Below, in pieces: positions 1-8,745 of a stretch of DNA of 64,000 bases (position 1 is its first letter; every line of letters begins with the position of its first letter). Origin of the DNA: Spirosoma terrae (GTDB lineage Bacteria; Bacteroidota; Bacteroidia; Cytophagales; Spirosomataceae). The notes beneath the pieces are model-generated. The model made no database searches. It was given only the letters and a program-made list of their open reading frames with translations, and had not been told where the DNA came from. A program made the translations under genes and the position numbers. The stretch covers positions 1-64,000 of the forward strand of contig NZ_JAAFZH010000002.1 of the NCBI RefSeq assembly GCF_010435915.1. Reading direction: 5' to 3'.

Positions 1-1402
1 GGTGTTCACACTCAACCCGGCCGGATCAGTAGCGGTGACGGTCAGTGTTATAGGTGAGCCTATAGTGGTTGACGGCGTACCAGTGATGGTGTTATTACTG
101 ACTAGAGCCAGTCCGTTGGGCAGCCCACTGACAGAGATAGATAAGCTGTTGGGTGTTTCCTTGTCAGTGAACGTATTGATTGGAATAGCGAAAGTGAATG
201 GCTGTCCCACGGTGGCTGACTGAGGGGGGATGACATTGGCCACGGTGGGAGCGGTGTTGGCGGGTGCGCCACAAGCGGCCAGCCAGTTGTAGGCGAAGCT
301 GGCGGTTTGTCCGTTTTGCTGCGCCTGTAGGGAGATTGGTGAATTGTCGGTGTACACACGGATGGTATATGGCCCCGTGGCGGTGGTTGGTGTCAGCAGT
401 CCTACGGCGGTAAAGGTGATGGCCGATCCGTTGCTGCCTGTGTAGAGCGGTAGGAAAGTGAGCTGTCGTTCGGTGGCTGAGACGGTCACACAACTCAGGG
501 TGTTGACCGACGTAATGGTAAATAAGGTTGGGTTGGTCACTACTGCTGGGCTGATGGTCAGCACCAGGGGCGTGTTCACGCTCAACCCGGCTGGGTCAGT
601 AGCAGTGACGGTCAGTGTTATAGGTGAGCCTACAGTTGTTGACGGCGTACCAGTGATGGTGTTGTTACTGGCCAGAGCCAGTCCGGTTGGTAGTCCAGTG
701 ACAGAGATAGATAAGCTGTTAGGCGTTTCCTTATCGGTGAATGTGCTGGCGGGGATGGCATAGGTAAATGGCTGTCCCACGGTGGCTGACTGGGGAGGAA
801 TGACATTGGCTACGGTAGGGGCCGTGTTAGCGGGTGCGTTACAGGCTGCTAGCCAATTATAGACAAAGCTGGCGGTTACGCCATTTTGCTGAGCGCGAAG
901 ATTGATGGTTGGGTTATCGGTATACAGACGTAACGTATAGGGCCCTGAATCAGTGGTATTTCCTAATTCATTAAGGACAGAAAAGTTTACAGCAGAGCCA
1001 TTTAGGCCTGTATAAACGGGTTGAAAAGTGATTCTACGTTCACTACTAGAAACAGTCTCACACTTAATTGAGTTGACGGATGTAATGGCGAAGACACCAG
1101 GGTTCGTTGGAGCAGAATAAATGGTTAGCACCAGTGGAGTCGATACGCTCAACCCACCAGCATCGGTAGCGGTGACGGTCAATGTTATCGGTGAGCCTAC
1201 GGTTGTTGACGGCGTTCCTGAAATAGAGGTGTTATTCGCAAAGCTAAGACCCGATGGTAAGCCAACTACAGAAAGCACTAAACTATTGGGTGTTTCTTTG
1301 TCGGTAAACGTATTGGTCGGAATAGAGTACGAAAATGTTTGTCCAACAGTGGCCGACTGAGGAGGAATCGCGGTAGCTAGGGTAGGGGCTGTATTGGTCG
1401 GA
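1..1402 (-). repeat. Tandem coding repeat, about 570-bp unit
   Basis: Module boundaries lie near 1402, 832 and 262, and the third copy runs off the edge. Equivalent bases are offset by 570 (9 versus 579) and 567 (579 versus 1146). The two leftmost copies are nearly identical over long stretches (1-130 against 571-700), while the copy nearest the N-terminus has diverged more. Such repeats favour unit gain and loss by recombination and can mislead short-read assembly. Confidence 0.85.
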
Positions 1403-2637
1403 GGGTTTGAGTTACAGCTAGTGGGCGCTATATATTTTGTCGAACTACTGGTATAACCATTGCCAGTGACTGTAACGGTATGTTCTCCTGTACCCGAGGT
1501 GAGACCGGCCAGCATAAACGTAGCAGACGATTGTCCATTACTAATAAGTACCGTAGTCGTCGCGTTACCATCCGTAATAGTAAGCGTACTGGCTACAGCG
1601 GCCGTCAACGAAATCGTACCACTTACTGTGTAAAGGTTTGTAGCAGCGTCGCAGGAACCTGGCGTCGCTGCTACAAGTAAAGCGGTTTGTGCAGTACAGG
1701 TAGTCCGAGATAAGGACACTACATAGTCTGTATAGCACCTAGCGGTATTATAGACACGGATCGTATACTGCTTATTGCCTGACGGATTGCTTAGATTATT
1801 GACGAGAATCCCGTTGGCAGGAATGCGTTTAGGGGAGCCAGATAGAGAAGCGCCAGCGTTAAACGAAGAACCTTCCGAATATTGATACGTGTGAGCCGGA
1901 TTGAAATTTCGCAAAACGATCTGCCCATTGGTCTGGATTACTCCATTTTGACAGCTCGCAGCTACAGTCTCAGCCTGGAAACTAGGAATTGGGTCTTCTT
2001 CTATAAAAAGTGGGCAGCAGGCAACATCCGGACATTTGTCTGAACCATTATCAATTGATACGCTATAACTACCCACTGAGGTTATATAGAGCGTATTTTT
2101 GGTTTGGTCAGCCAGAAGATTTCCATCTTTATACCATTTATAGCCAGCACGACCAGCCGGAGCTGTCAGTAAAGAAGAGATTGGCGTTCCAGGACATACT
2201 TTTACCGGAATACTAGTGCATATAGTCGACGTAGCAACGCCTGGTATAGTCGATTTAGAATATACGATTCCTGAGCTATCGGCAACCGCCTGGAAGGTGA
2301 GCCGTAACGTTTGTCCACCATTCAGATTGGCGACACGCCAACTACTAATAGGGTTTCCCAGGTTGAAATTTGTATTTCCAGGATACGTAGCAGAGTTGGT
2401 TACATAACGGAGACCTGTTCCTAATGAGTCTCTAACCTGTATGTCGTTAACTGTTGAGCCACCGCTGTTCGTTAAAATAACTGTATAAGTAAGCGTATCG
2501 CCTAAGCTTGCCTTCGACTTGTTGACTTGTTTACTGATTGTCAACTGGGTGGATTGGGCCCATGATTGATTTCCAAGATTAACAACTAAGTTAATTAATA
2601 GACTTAGTAGTATTACGTTTGTTTTGGAGCAAACCAT
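1..2637 (-). CDS. Secreted multi-domain repeat protein, 3' end beyond the window
   Basis: The minus frame is open from an ATG at 2637 to base 1 (879 codons, no stop), so the C-terminus is missing. It starts with a signal peptide (MVCSKTNVILLSLLINLVVN, then ...NQSWAQ). A DUF11-like domain follows (about residues 30-130, GDTLTYTVILTNSGG), then an Ig-like stretch with paired cysteines, then at least two and a half tandem modules of about 190 residues. Each module joins a putative Ig domain (PPQSATVGQ...ETPNSL...GTPST) to a domain ending YNWLAAC. This is a cell-surface or secreted adhesin-like architecture. Passage through T9SS is inferred, because the C-terminal signal is not visible; a related fragment at 15823-16650 carries one. 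No catalytic motif was seen. Confidence 0.85.
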   Translation of the reverse strand, partial: MVCSKTNVILLSLLINLVVNLGNQSWAQSTQLTISKQVNKSKASLGDTLTYTVILTNSGGSTVNDIQVRDSLGTGLRYVTNSATYPGNTNFNLGNPISSWRVANLNGGQTLRLTFQAVADSSGIVYSKSTIPGVATSTICTSIPVKVCPGTPISSLLTAPAGRAGYKWYKDGNLLADQTKNTLYITSVGSYSVSIDNGSDKCPDVACCPLFIEEDPIPSFQAETVAASCQNGVIQTNGQIVLRNFNPAHTYQYSEGSSFNAGASLSGSPKRIPANGILVNNLSNPSGNKQYTIRVYNTARCYTDYVVSLSRTTCTAQTALLVAATPGSCDAATNLYTVSGTISLTAAVASTLTITDGNATTTVLISNGQSSATFMLAGLTSGTGEHTVTVTGNGYTSSSTKYIAPTSCNSNPPTNTAPTLATAIPPQSATVGQTFSYSIPTNTFTDKETPNSLVLSVVGLPSGLSFANNTSISGTPSTTVGSPITLTVTATDAGGLSVSTPLVLTIYSAPTNPGVFAITSVNSIKCETVSSSERRITFQPVYTGLNGSAVNFSVLNELGNTTDSGPYTLRLYTDNPTINLRAQQNGVTASFVYNWLAACNAPANTAPTVANVIPPQSATVGQPFTYAIPASTFTDKETPNSLSISVTGLPTGLALASNNTITGTPSTTVGSPITLTVTATDPAGLSVNTPLVLTISPAVVTNPTLFTITSVNTLSCVTVSATERQLTFLPLYTGSNGSAITFTAVGLLTPTTATGPYTIRVYTDNSPISLQAQQNGQTASFAYNWLAACGAPANTAPTVANVIPPQSATVGQPFTFAIPINTFTDKETPNSLSISVSGLPNGLALVSNNTITGTPSTTIGSPITLTVTATDPAGLSVNT

Positions 2638-3111
2638 GAATACAGTAGTAGAAGAAGTTCTCAATAGTTGGCAATTTGTCGACTTAGCTATTTTTTATAT
2701 CGAAAAAAGTTTACGTAAGTCGATATTTGGTAATATTTTGTTTGTTGTATTAACTTTTAGTGTGGCTGTTGTTTAATTCTATTTTTATGGTGTTACATGA
2801 TGACGGGGTCAAAATGCGTGCCAAGATTGTTTAGTAAATTATTTTACTGAAAATCGATTACTTAATTAATTTTGTAATAACTGTGTTTTTTTACTTTTTT
2901 ATGTAATTTTATTGTTTTTAAATCTACTTGTAGGTTTATTTAGTTATCTAAATTTAATATTTAGATAACTAAATATATTCAGATAAAACTATTTGGAGGG
3001 AAAGCGGCCTGTTTCATCTAAAGCCGGTTTATCGAACTGGCACAGTACTGCCTGTCCCGAAAACCCAGTTTCATTTAGTGCCTCAAAGCTGTACCTTGCA
3101 GGCTCAGGCCG
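2638..3111. other. Intergenic region between divergent genes
   Basis: About 2638-2990 is strongly AT-rich and must hold the promoter of the minus-strand repeat protein and probably that of the arginine deiminase-like gene. It contains the inverted repeat at 2938-2974. From about 3003 the composition becomes GC-richer. One frame there reads like a scrap of a surface protein (CPENPVSFSAS) before a TGA at 3110-3112, and may be a gene remnant. No intact gene seen. Confidence 0.6.
2938..2974. repeat. Perfect 16-bp inverted repeat, 5-nt loop
   Basis: Arms ATTTAGTTATCTAAAT (2938-2953) and its exact complement (2959-2974) enclose TTAAT. The stem is AT-rich with no T-run typical of a terminator. It sits in the promoter region between divergent genes, so an operator or cruciform is as plausible as a terminator. 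Confidence 0.7.
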
Positions 3112-4629
3112 ATGAAAACGGTGCTGGGTTTGTGTATGAAAAACGAAAAAAAGGCTACAGTCTTCGACGCTTTGGTAATGAAAAACCCAATTGAGTTGCC
3201 TATCAATGTTTCCTCTGAAATTGGAACGCTCAGACGACTGTTAATTCATAGTCCAGACCGGGGCTTAGGCAAGGTAGTGCCGTCAAAGGCGCAGGATTGG
3301 CTTTTCGAGGATATCGTTCATCTGGACATGATGCGCCGGGATGAATATGATTATTACGTTAAGATTTTACTTTACTTTTTAGATCCGGATAAAGTAAGAG
3401 GTAAGATTGCTGAACTTGGGCCAGATGCGGATCGGTCATTTTTTAAACCTGCCGATGACCATTATTTTAAGTCTGATAAGGTTATTGATATTCAGCGGTT
3501 ACTGACGGATATATTGGGCGATGAATCCATTCGCCTACGGCTTATTGCAGCCATATGTGGTATTGAACGCACATCATTCCGTATTCAGCAACAACTAAAT
3601 GAGTACGATCCTGTAGAGCTGGCAAAAATCATGATCTCCGGCTCGTTGCCCGATCGAACAATGTTGTTTGCCCCGCTACCCAATTTTATTTTTACTCGCG
3701 ATATTGGGATCGTCATCAATGACCATATCCTGCTCAACAAACCGGCAAAACTGGCTCGCACGCGGGAAGCCCTACTATCGCAGTATATCTTTTTTAATCA
3801 CCCGCTCTTTGCTGATTATCAGGATAAAATACTGGAGATACCGGATAATGAGCACGCCTTTTTATTATCCGACACGGATACCAATCGTGATGTTACCCGT
3901 TCGACTTTGGAAGGGGGCGACGTAATGATGATTGCCCGTCGGCATCTGTTGATCGGCGTCAGCGAACGGACTACACTATATGCTGCTCAACAGGTTATGC
4001 AGGTAGTGTTTGCCCGCAATCTTGTTGATAAAGTAACTATTCTTAAAATCCCGAAAAAACGGGATTATATGCATATTGACACGATTTTTACCCAGGTTAA
4101 ACGAAATGTGTGGGTACTGCTTGGGTCGCTTGGGCGTACGGGCGATGAGGCTAAAAAACGGGACGTTATTCATTTTTTTGCGCCTAAGGACGTATCGGAA
4201 GATCTAAAAATTCTTCAGTTCATTAAGGGTCTGGAGCATAAGCCAATCGAAATCGAGAATCTGGAAGATCTGCTGGCCGATATTAGTAAAAACGATCTGG
4301 GTGCTTCAGAGCCTATTCAATTTATCTATTCGGGCAATAACGAATTTCCGTTTGGGGCTCGGGAGCAGTGGACAGATTCCTGTAACTTGCTGGCGTTAAA
4401 AGATGGTGTAGTAGTGGGCTACGATCGGAATCAGAAAACAGCCGATGCGTTTCGACAAGCTGGCTTCGACGTAGTAGATGTTGCCAGCATTCTGGATCGT
4501 TTTGAACGAGGAGAGTCATCGCCTGAAACCATTGAAAACACGTTGATTATGCTCCCCTCGGCGGAGTTGTCAAGAGCCAGGGGTGGCTCTCATTGTATGA
4601 GCTTGCCATTACTGCGGGACGATGTATAA
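3112..4629 (+). CDS. Arginine deiminase-related amidinotransferase-fold protein
   Basis: Predicted to hydrolyse arginine to citrulline and ammonia in the cytoplasm. The guanidine-modifying fold motifs are present: LIHSPDRGLGK near residue 45, FTRD at 194-197, EGGD at 267-270, HIDT at 321-324 and the catalytic-cysteine motif GGSHCMSLP with C495. At 505 residues it is longer than classical arginine deiminases (about 410), the extra length lying mainly between residues 60 and 190. Internal ATGs at 3136 and 3178 are also possible starts; the first 8 to 22 residues look unconserved. The next gene, 128 bp downstream on the same strand, encodes a related hydrolase that probably acts on the product. 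Substrate identity is inferred from the family. Confidence 0.8.
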   Translation: MKTVLGLCMKNEKKATVFDALVMKNPIELPINVSSEIGTLRRLLIHSPDRGLGKVVPSKAQDWLFEDIVHLDMMRRDEYDYYVKILLYFLDPDKVRGKIAELGPDADRSFFKPADDHYFKSDKVIDIQRLLTDILGDESIRLRLIAAICGIERTSFRIQQQLNEYDPVELAKIMISGSLPDRTMLFAPLPNFIFTRDIGIVINDHILLNKPAKLARTREALLSQYIFFNHPLFADYQDKILEIPDNEHAFLLSDTDTNRDVTRSTLEGGDVMMIARRHLLIGVSERTTLYAAQQVMQVVFARNLVDKVTILKIPKKRDYMHIDTIFTQVKRNVWVLLGSLGRTGDEAKKRDVIHFFAPKDVSEDLKILQFIKGLEHKPIEIENLEDLLADISKNDLGASEPIQFIYSGNNEFPFGAREQWTDSCNLLALKDGVVVGYDRNQKTADAFRQAGFDVVDVASILDRFERGESSPETIENTLIMLPSAELSRARGGSHCMSLPLLRDDV

Positions 4630-4757
4630 GATACTTGGTGCTTGGTAGGTTACTGTCTTATCTATAGGTTTTATTGAACAATTAATGCTTTGATGCTAAT
4701 TTGCTGGCTAATTACGAACGTAACCAGACCTGTATTCTAATAAATTTATAAACCAGT

Positions 4758-5687
4758 ATGCAATCTCAGGCTACCTCAAAAATACTAATGATTCGACCGG
4801 CTAACTTTGGCTACAACCCAGAAACCGCCGAATCAAATGCGTTCCAGAACCCAGAACTGGCCGCTCAAACGAACGATGTAGCTAAGGAAGATGCTCAGCG
4901 TGAATTCGATGAAATGGTGCATCAGCTACAGGCCACTGGTGTGGATGTAATGATTTACGATGATACGGCTGATCCCAATACGCCCGACGCCATTTTTCCA
5001 AACAACTGGGTTTCGTTTCATGCCAGCGGTACTGTCGTGCTCTACCCCATGCAGGCCGAAAATCGCCGGCTGGAACGCCGACCGGATATTGTGAATGATC
5101 TGGCAGAACGCTTCCACGTAGCCAGAATTATTGATCTTACTCATTTTGAACAGGAAGGCAAGTTCCTGGAAGGAACGGGGAGTCTGGTTCTTGATCGGAT
5201 GAACCGGGTTGCTTTCGCCAGCCTGTCGCCCAGAACTCATCCGGACGTACTGGCTGAATTCGCCAATCAGACCGGATACCGTACCATCTCGTTTAGCGCT
5301 GCCGACGCAACCGGCAAAGCAGTGTACCATACGAATGTACTGATGTGTATCGGTGATACGTTTGCCATTGTTTGCTTAGCCGCTATTACCGACCCCGACG
5401 AACGACTCATGGTACGTCAGGAACTGGAGAGCCTCAACAAGCGGGTCATTGATATTACGCTGGAGCAAATGGCGAATTTTGCCGGAAATATGCTGATGGT
5501 ACAGACTCCGAAAGGGCAGAAGTTGCTGATCATGTCGAACCGCGCCTATGAATCGTTGACGCCGAAGCAAATCGATCAGCTGGATGATTATGCGATGTTA
5601 TTTCACTTTGATTTATCAACAATTGAGAACTACGGCGGAGGTTCGGCCCGTTGCATGATGGCTGAAGTTCATCTTCCTTTAAAGTAA
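4758..5687 (+). CDS. ctlX: CtlX-type citrulline hydrolase (amidinotransferase fold)
   Basis: 309 residues, the usual length for the citrulline-utilisation hydrolase CtlX, which converts citrulline to ornithine. The N-terminal signature MIRPANFGYNPETAESNAFQ is characteristic. FPNNWVSFH near residue 80, EGTGSLVLDR near 140 and the catalytic-cysteine segment GGGSARCMMAEVHLP (C299) complete the active site. It follows the arginine deiminase-like gene on the same strand. Together they would take arginine to ornithine without ornithine carbamoyltransferase or carbamate kinase, neither of which is in the window. Transcription probably ends at the hairpin at 5704-5743. Confidence 0.85.
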   Translation: MQSQATSKILMIRPANFGYNPETAESNAFQNPELAAQTNDVAKEDAQREFDEMVHQLQATGVDVMIYDDTADPNTPDAIFPNNWVSFHASGTVVLYPMQAENRRLERRPDIVNDLAERFHVARIIDLTHFEQEGKFLEGTGSLVLDRMNRVAFASLSPRTHPDVLAEFANQTGYRTISFSAADATGKAVYHTNVLMCIGDTFAIVCLAAITDPDERLMVRQELESLNKRVIDITLEQMANFAGNMLMVQTPKGQKLLIMSNRAYESLTPKQIDQLDDYAMLFHFDLSTIENYGGGSARCMMAEVHLPLK

Positions 5688-5703
5688 GAAAATACATCAT
5701 TTT

Positions 5704-5743
5704 TTGCCTTGTGGATGACGTCGATAGGTCATCTACAAGGCAA
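5704..5743. terminator. Hairpin between convergent genes
   Basis: 16-bp arms TTGCCTTGTGGATGAC and GTCATCTACAAGGCAA with one G-U-compatible mismatch and an 8-nt loop. An A/T-rich flank lies on each side. It lies between the ends of ctlX and the oxidoreductase gene and could serve both strands. Confidence 0.75.
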
Positions 5744-5767
5744 TTTCTTTATACAGCCGAAAACATG

Positions 5768-6790
5768 CTACGTAGCAGCAGACTGATAAATTCGATCGAC
5801 AACGTTTTGTAGAATGGCACCTTGTGTACCTGTGCAGACATTGGATGGTTTCCCCTGGCAGGCATCCAGAAAGGCAACCGTATTTTTTAGTTGTATATCC
5901 ACATCTTCCAGGTAAGGAAACTGAATGTCGGCCAGCTCGCCAGCCAATTCGGTATGCAGCGAAAAGGGGAATAGTGTCACTCCGCCTTTGGTGCCAAAAA
6001 CTTCCAGATTACGATCTTTATCGGCCTGGGTGTTTAAAGCGAAGGAAGAAGAGAGCATGATAGAAGCTTTGTTGGAGAAGGAAAGATAAGCCATAGCCGC
6101 ATCCTCAACCTCAAATGTCTCAGGATGCCAACTGCCCATCAGGCCCTTACCACCTGTTTTACCAATCATATCGTACGTATTGCCCAGAACATGCTCAGGA
6201 CTAGGGTAGCCTAAGGCACATAAAGCCAGATCGAGCACATGAACACCGAGATCCATTAAAGCACCACCGCCCTGCATGCTTTTATTCGTGAAATAACCCC
6301 ATCCTGGAATGCCGCGCCGACGCAGAAAATGAGCTTTGATATGGTATATATCGCCCAGCAAACCATCCGTTTGGCAACGCATCAGCAAAGACCACTCGCT
6401 GGTTTGGCGAAGCTGAAAATTATAGGCAAGCACCCGGCCTTTCTGTAGGGCCAAATCGGCCATTTTCTGAGCGTCCTGAGCCGTTAACGCAGGTGGCTTT
6501 TCGCAGAATATGTGGCAGTTATGCTCCAGAGCCTCAATAGTTTGTGGATAGTGTAAATAGTTTGGGGTGCAGATAACAACCAGATCCGGACTGCATTCCC
6601 GGTAGAGATCGGCCGTGTTGGCAAACGCATGAGGAATACCGTGTTTATCAGCCAGGGCACGTGCTTTAGTCTGTTCACGGCCACAAATAGCCACAATGTC
6701 TACCTGGTCGGATAGCTGTTTTAAAGCCGGAATGTGATTTTTGTCGGCAATGTTGCCACCACCAATAATTGCTGCTCTAAAGATTGACAT
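5768..6790 (-). CDS. Gfo/Idh/MocA family NAD(P)-dependent oxidoreductase
   Basis: A 340-residue cytoplasmic sugar-type dehydrogenase. The N-terminal Rossmann fold shows AAIIGGGNIA (residues 6-15). The family EKP motif appears near residue 95 (FCEKPPALT). The C-terminal Gfo/Idh domain contains GGGALMDLGVHVLDLA, with the conserved Asp and His of the active site. The substrate cannot be told from sequence. The next gene on the strand lies 71 bp upstream and may be cotranscribed. Confidence 0.88.
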   Translation of the reverse strand: MSIFRAAIIGGGNIADKNHIPALKQLSDQVDIVAICGREQTKARALADKHGIPHAFANTADLYRECSPDLVVICTPNYLHYPQTIEALEHNCHIFCEKPPALTAQDAQKMADLALQKGRVLAYNFQLRQTSEWSLLMRCQTDGLLGDIYHIKAHFLRRRGIPGWGYFTNKSMQGGGALMDLGVHVLDLALCALGYPSPEHVLGNTYDMIGKTGGKGLMGSWHPETFEVEDAAMAYLSFSNKASIMLSSSFALNTQADKDRNLEVFGTKGGVTLFPFSLHTELAGELADIQFPYLEDVDIQLKNTVAFLDACQGKPSNVCTGTQGAILQNVVDRIYQSAAT

Positions 6791-6861
6791 GCCAAAAGCA
6801 AAAGAGAAAGGTTCGGAGTCAAGTTGACCAAAACTGCTACGTAGTAGACGCGGCTTTTCGA

Positions 6862-7644
6862 CTAAACAAGCACCGGAGATGCGTTGATGGTATACACTGG
6901 TGTTTCCTCAAAACGAGAGGCAACAATAACGTCAGTCGTATCAGCGTGTTGCGTAAACAAATCTCTGGTTAATTGCGGGCAATTGTTGTCTTTCGATAAG
7001 TGAGACAGTAAAACGTGGCTCATATAGGCAGGCTTGTGATTTTTAAAAAGCTCTAAAGCCTGCTGGTTGGAAAGGTGACCCCGGCCGCCCCGGATTCTAC
7101 GTTTCAGAAAATAGGGATACCGGCCTTTTTCCAGTAAATCGTCGTCATAATTAGCCTCCAGAAAAGCCGCGTGACATTGGCTGAAGTGGTGAATAACGTG
7201 CTCGCAGGGAGCGCCAATATCCGTAAAGACACCAACGGTTATGCCCTGATACGTAATGATAAAGCTATGCGGGTCCGATGCGTCGTGTAGTTTCGGGAAA
7301 GCCGTTACGCTAAGATCGCCAATCTGAATGGGTTCATAGCCGCGCAAAGCACGTAGCGGAAAACCCTGGATAGGTAACCGGGATTGTTGTAGCGTACGGG
7401 ACGTAATAAAAACAGGGAGCTGGTGCTTTCGGGCTAATTGTGGAATACCACTGATATGGTCAGCATGTTCGTGTGAAACAAAAATGGCTTTGACGTTACT
7501 GAGCGACAGACCGAGCCGTTTCATGCGCCTTTCGGTTTCCCGGCAAGATATCCCGGCGTCAATTAATACAGCTTCGTGCTCATTACCAACGTAATAGCAG
7601 TTGCCGTTGCTTCCTGAGTTTAAGGAGGTAATATAAAGTGGCAT
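6862..7644 (-). CDS. Metallo-beta-lactamase fold hydrolase, YycJ/WalJ type
   Basis: Metal-dependent hydrolase of the YycJ/WalJ group, implicated elsewhere in DNA processing and cell-wall homeostasis. It starts with SLNSGSNGNCYYVGN. The zinc-binding HEHADH motif (SHEHADHISGIP) is intact near residue 57, followed by the AFPKLHDASDPHSF segment. An ATG at 7662 adds six residues, but MPLYITSLNSGSNG at 7644 matches the usual family start. It is divergent from the MarR gene, whose promoter lies about 130 bp away. The exact function is not established by context. Confidence 0.85.
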   Translation of the reverse strand: MPLYITSLNSGSNGNCYYVGNEHEAVLIDAGISCRETERRMKRLGLSLSNVKAIFVSHEHADHISGIPQLARKHQLPVFITSRTLQQSRLPIQGFPLRALRGYEPIQIGDLSVTAFPKLHDASDPHSFIITYQGITVGVFTDIGAPCEHVIHHFSQCHAAFLEANYDDDLLEKGRYPYFLKRRIRGGRGHLSNQQALELFKNHKPAYMSHVLLSHLSKDNNCPQLTRDLFTQHADTTDVIVASRFEETPVYTINASPVLV

Positions 7645-7776
7645 ATAGATGCAAGTAAACAAGTTTTCGGGAATTATTCGAGTGAATGAGTGCTGGAATG
7701 AGCATTAAAATAACGTAGTCGGCTCCCTGCATTTAGGGCTTGACTGGAAAAAAAGAAAAGAATTTTTTGATTTTTG

Positions 7777-7807
7777 TTTGCACATACAAATATCGGTTTT
7801 ACCTTTG
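7777..7807 (+). promoter_or_regulatory. marR promoter with overlapping operator
   Basis: A Bacteroidota-type promoter: TTTG at 7777-7780, 19-nt spacer, TACCTTTG at 7800-7807. The -33 box is embedded in TTTGCACATACAA (7777-7789), itself an imperfect palindrome of the form TTTG-N6-CAAA. The same site recurs in inverted orientation after the gene (8312-8324). Binding of the MarR product here would occlude the -33 box, giving autorepression. Confidence 0.75.
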
Positions 7808-7832
7808 TACTACCAACCTGAAGAAAGAGTAT

Positions 7833-8294
7833 ATGAATGCAGAGAGTGAAGTCGTGCAGGGCGAAAAAGCAGAATCTCGCTATAGTGCCTGTCTTCTGTT
7901 TTCCGCGAATGCGTTAGCCCGAGCCATTACGGCAATTGGTGACGAAGAGTTTGGACGGTTTGGATTGTGTTATTCGCATGCCTATTTGCTTTGTGAAGTG
8001 GTAGAGCAGCCCGGAATAACCCCATCGCAGTTGAGTGAAACACTTTCTCTATCGCCATCGACGATTACTCGATTGGTAGAAAAGTTAGAACAAAAGCAAT
8101 TAGTACGTCGTGAATCGGAGGGCAAGAAAACCCTGATTTATCCAACAAATGAGGGCGAAGCGCTGCAACCCGCTGTTGCTAAAGCCTGGGATCGTGTTGG
8201 TGAACGTTACTCTAAAGCTATTGGTGAAGCCGACGTATGTCAGCTAACGCAGCAAATTAAGAAAGCAACCCAGGTCCTGGGCGAAGGCTTTTAA
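7833..8294 (+). CDS. MarR family transcriptional regulator
   Basis: A 153-residue dimeric winged-helix repressor. The helix-turn-helix reads GITPSQLSETLSLSPSTITR (near residues 65-84), followed by the wing LVRRESEGKKTLIYPTNEGE. The frame extends upstream to a TTG at 7740, but that start lies before the promoter, so the ATG at 7833 is chosen. It is flanked by two copies of a 13-bp operator candidate, at 7777 in its own promoter and at 8312 ahead of the next gene. It probably represses itself and the short downstream gene. The ligand is unknown. Confidence 0.88.
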   Translation: MNAESEVVQGEKAESRYSACLLFSANALARAITAIGDEEFGRFGLCYSHAYLLCEVVEQPGITPSQLSETLSLSPSTITRLVEKLEQKQLVRRESEGKKTLIYPTNEGEALQPAVAKAWDRVGERYSKAIGEADVCQLTQQIKKATQVLGEGF

Positions 8295-8311
8295 AAATTT
8301 TGCAAGAAATA

Positions 8312-8324
8312 TTGTATGTGCAAA
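8312..8324. promoter_or_regulatory. Second MarR operator candidate
   Basis: TTGTATGTGCAAA is the exact reverse complement of TTTGCACATACAA in the marR promoter (13 of 13 bases). It lies 21 bp before the ATG of the downstream short gene. Confidence 0.65.
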
Positions 8325-8344
8325 CAAGTTAACTACTGACCGCT

Positions 8345-8554
8345 ATGAAAACTGACAACGAAACCATTGGACTGCTAATCGGAAAAGCAGATGCTGCCAC
8401 GAAAGATATCTGCTGGTCATTAGCTAAGGAAGGAATTTCTGCCATCGTGAAGCAGAAGGAAACAGGAACAACCGAGCCCGACGACGTATCTAAGCAATGG
8501 TCAGGCCAGCCCGGAAAGGATCTCTTTTTTAATGGGTGGAAACTACTCTTTTAA
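8345..8554 (+). CDS. Short protein resembling an SDR N-terminus, possibly a remnant
   Basis: 69 residues. The first 35 (IGLLIGKADAATKDICWSLAKEGISAIV) follow the spacing of a short-chain dehydrogenase nucleotide-binding beta-alpha-beta unit, but the glycine-rich motif is degraded. The rest (EPDDVSKQWSGQPGKDL) is unlike that family. No continuation of a dehydrogenase is found in any frame to 8745. It is either a small MarR-controlled protein of unknown function or the stub of the original target gene. Confidence 0.45.
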   Translation: MKTDNETIGLLIGKADAATKDICWSLAKEGISAIVKQKETGTTEPDDVSKQWSGQPGKDLFFNGWKLLF

Positions 8555-8675
8555 GATCAGGTTCCGAAGGGTTGGAATAGAATCAGATGCCATGTTCCCG
8601 CCTTTCGGGCCACTCGAAGTTCCTCTGCACAAGGTTAAGCATACCTTGTTGCTGGAATGCAATAAAATCAACTGT

Positions 8676-8703
8676 GAAGAAGGAGCCTGTGGGCTCTTTT
8701 TTA
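8676..8703 (+). terminator. Rho-independent terminator
   Basis: GAGCC (8683-8687), loop TGTG, GGCTC (8692-8696), then six T. Purines upstream can pair with the T-run. It ends the marR unit. Confidence 0.75.
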
Positions 8704-8745
8704 TTGCCCATTAGTCAGAAGTGAACGTATCGATTCCCGGAAAAT

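Noticed and set aside
4926..5330. 134-codon minus-strand frame inside ctlX
   Set aside because: Antisense shadow of a well-supported gene.
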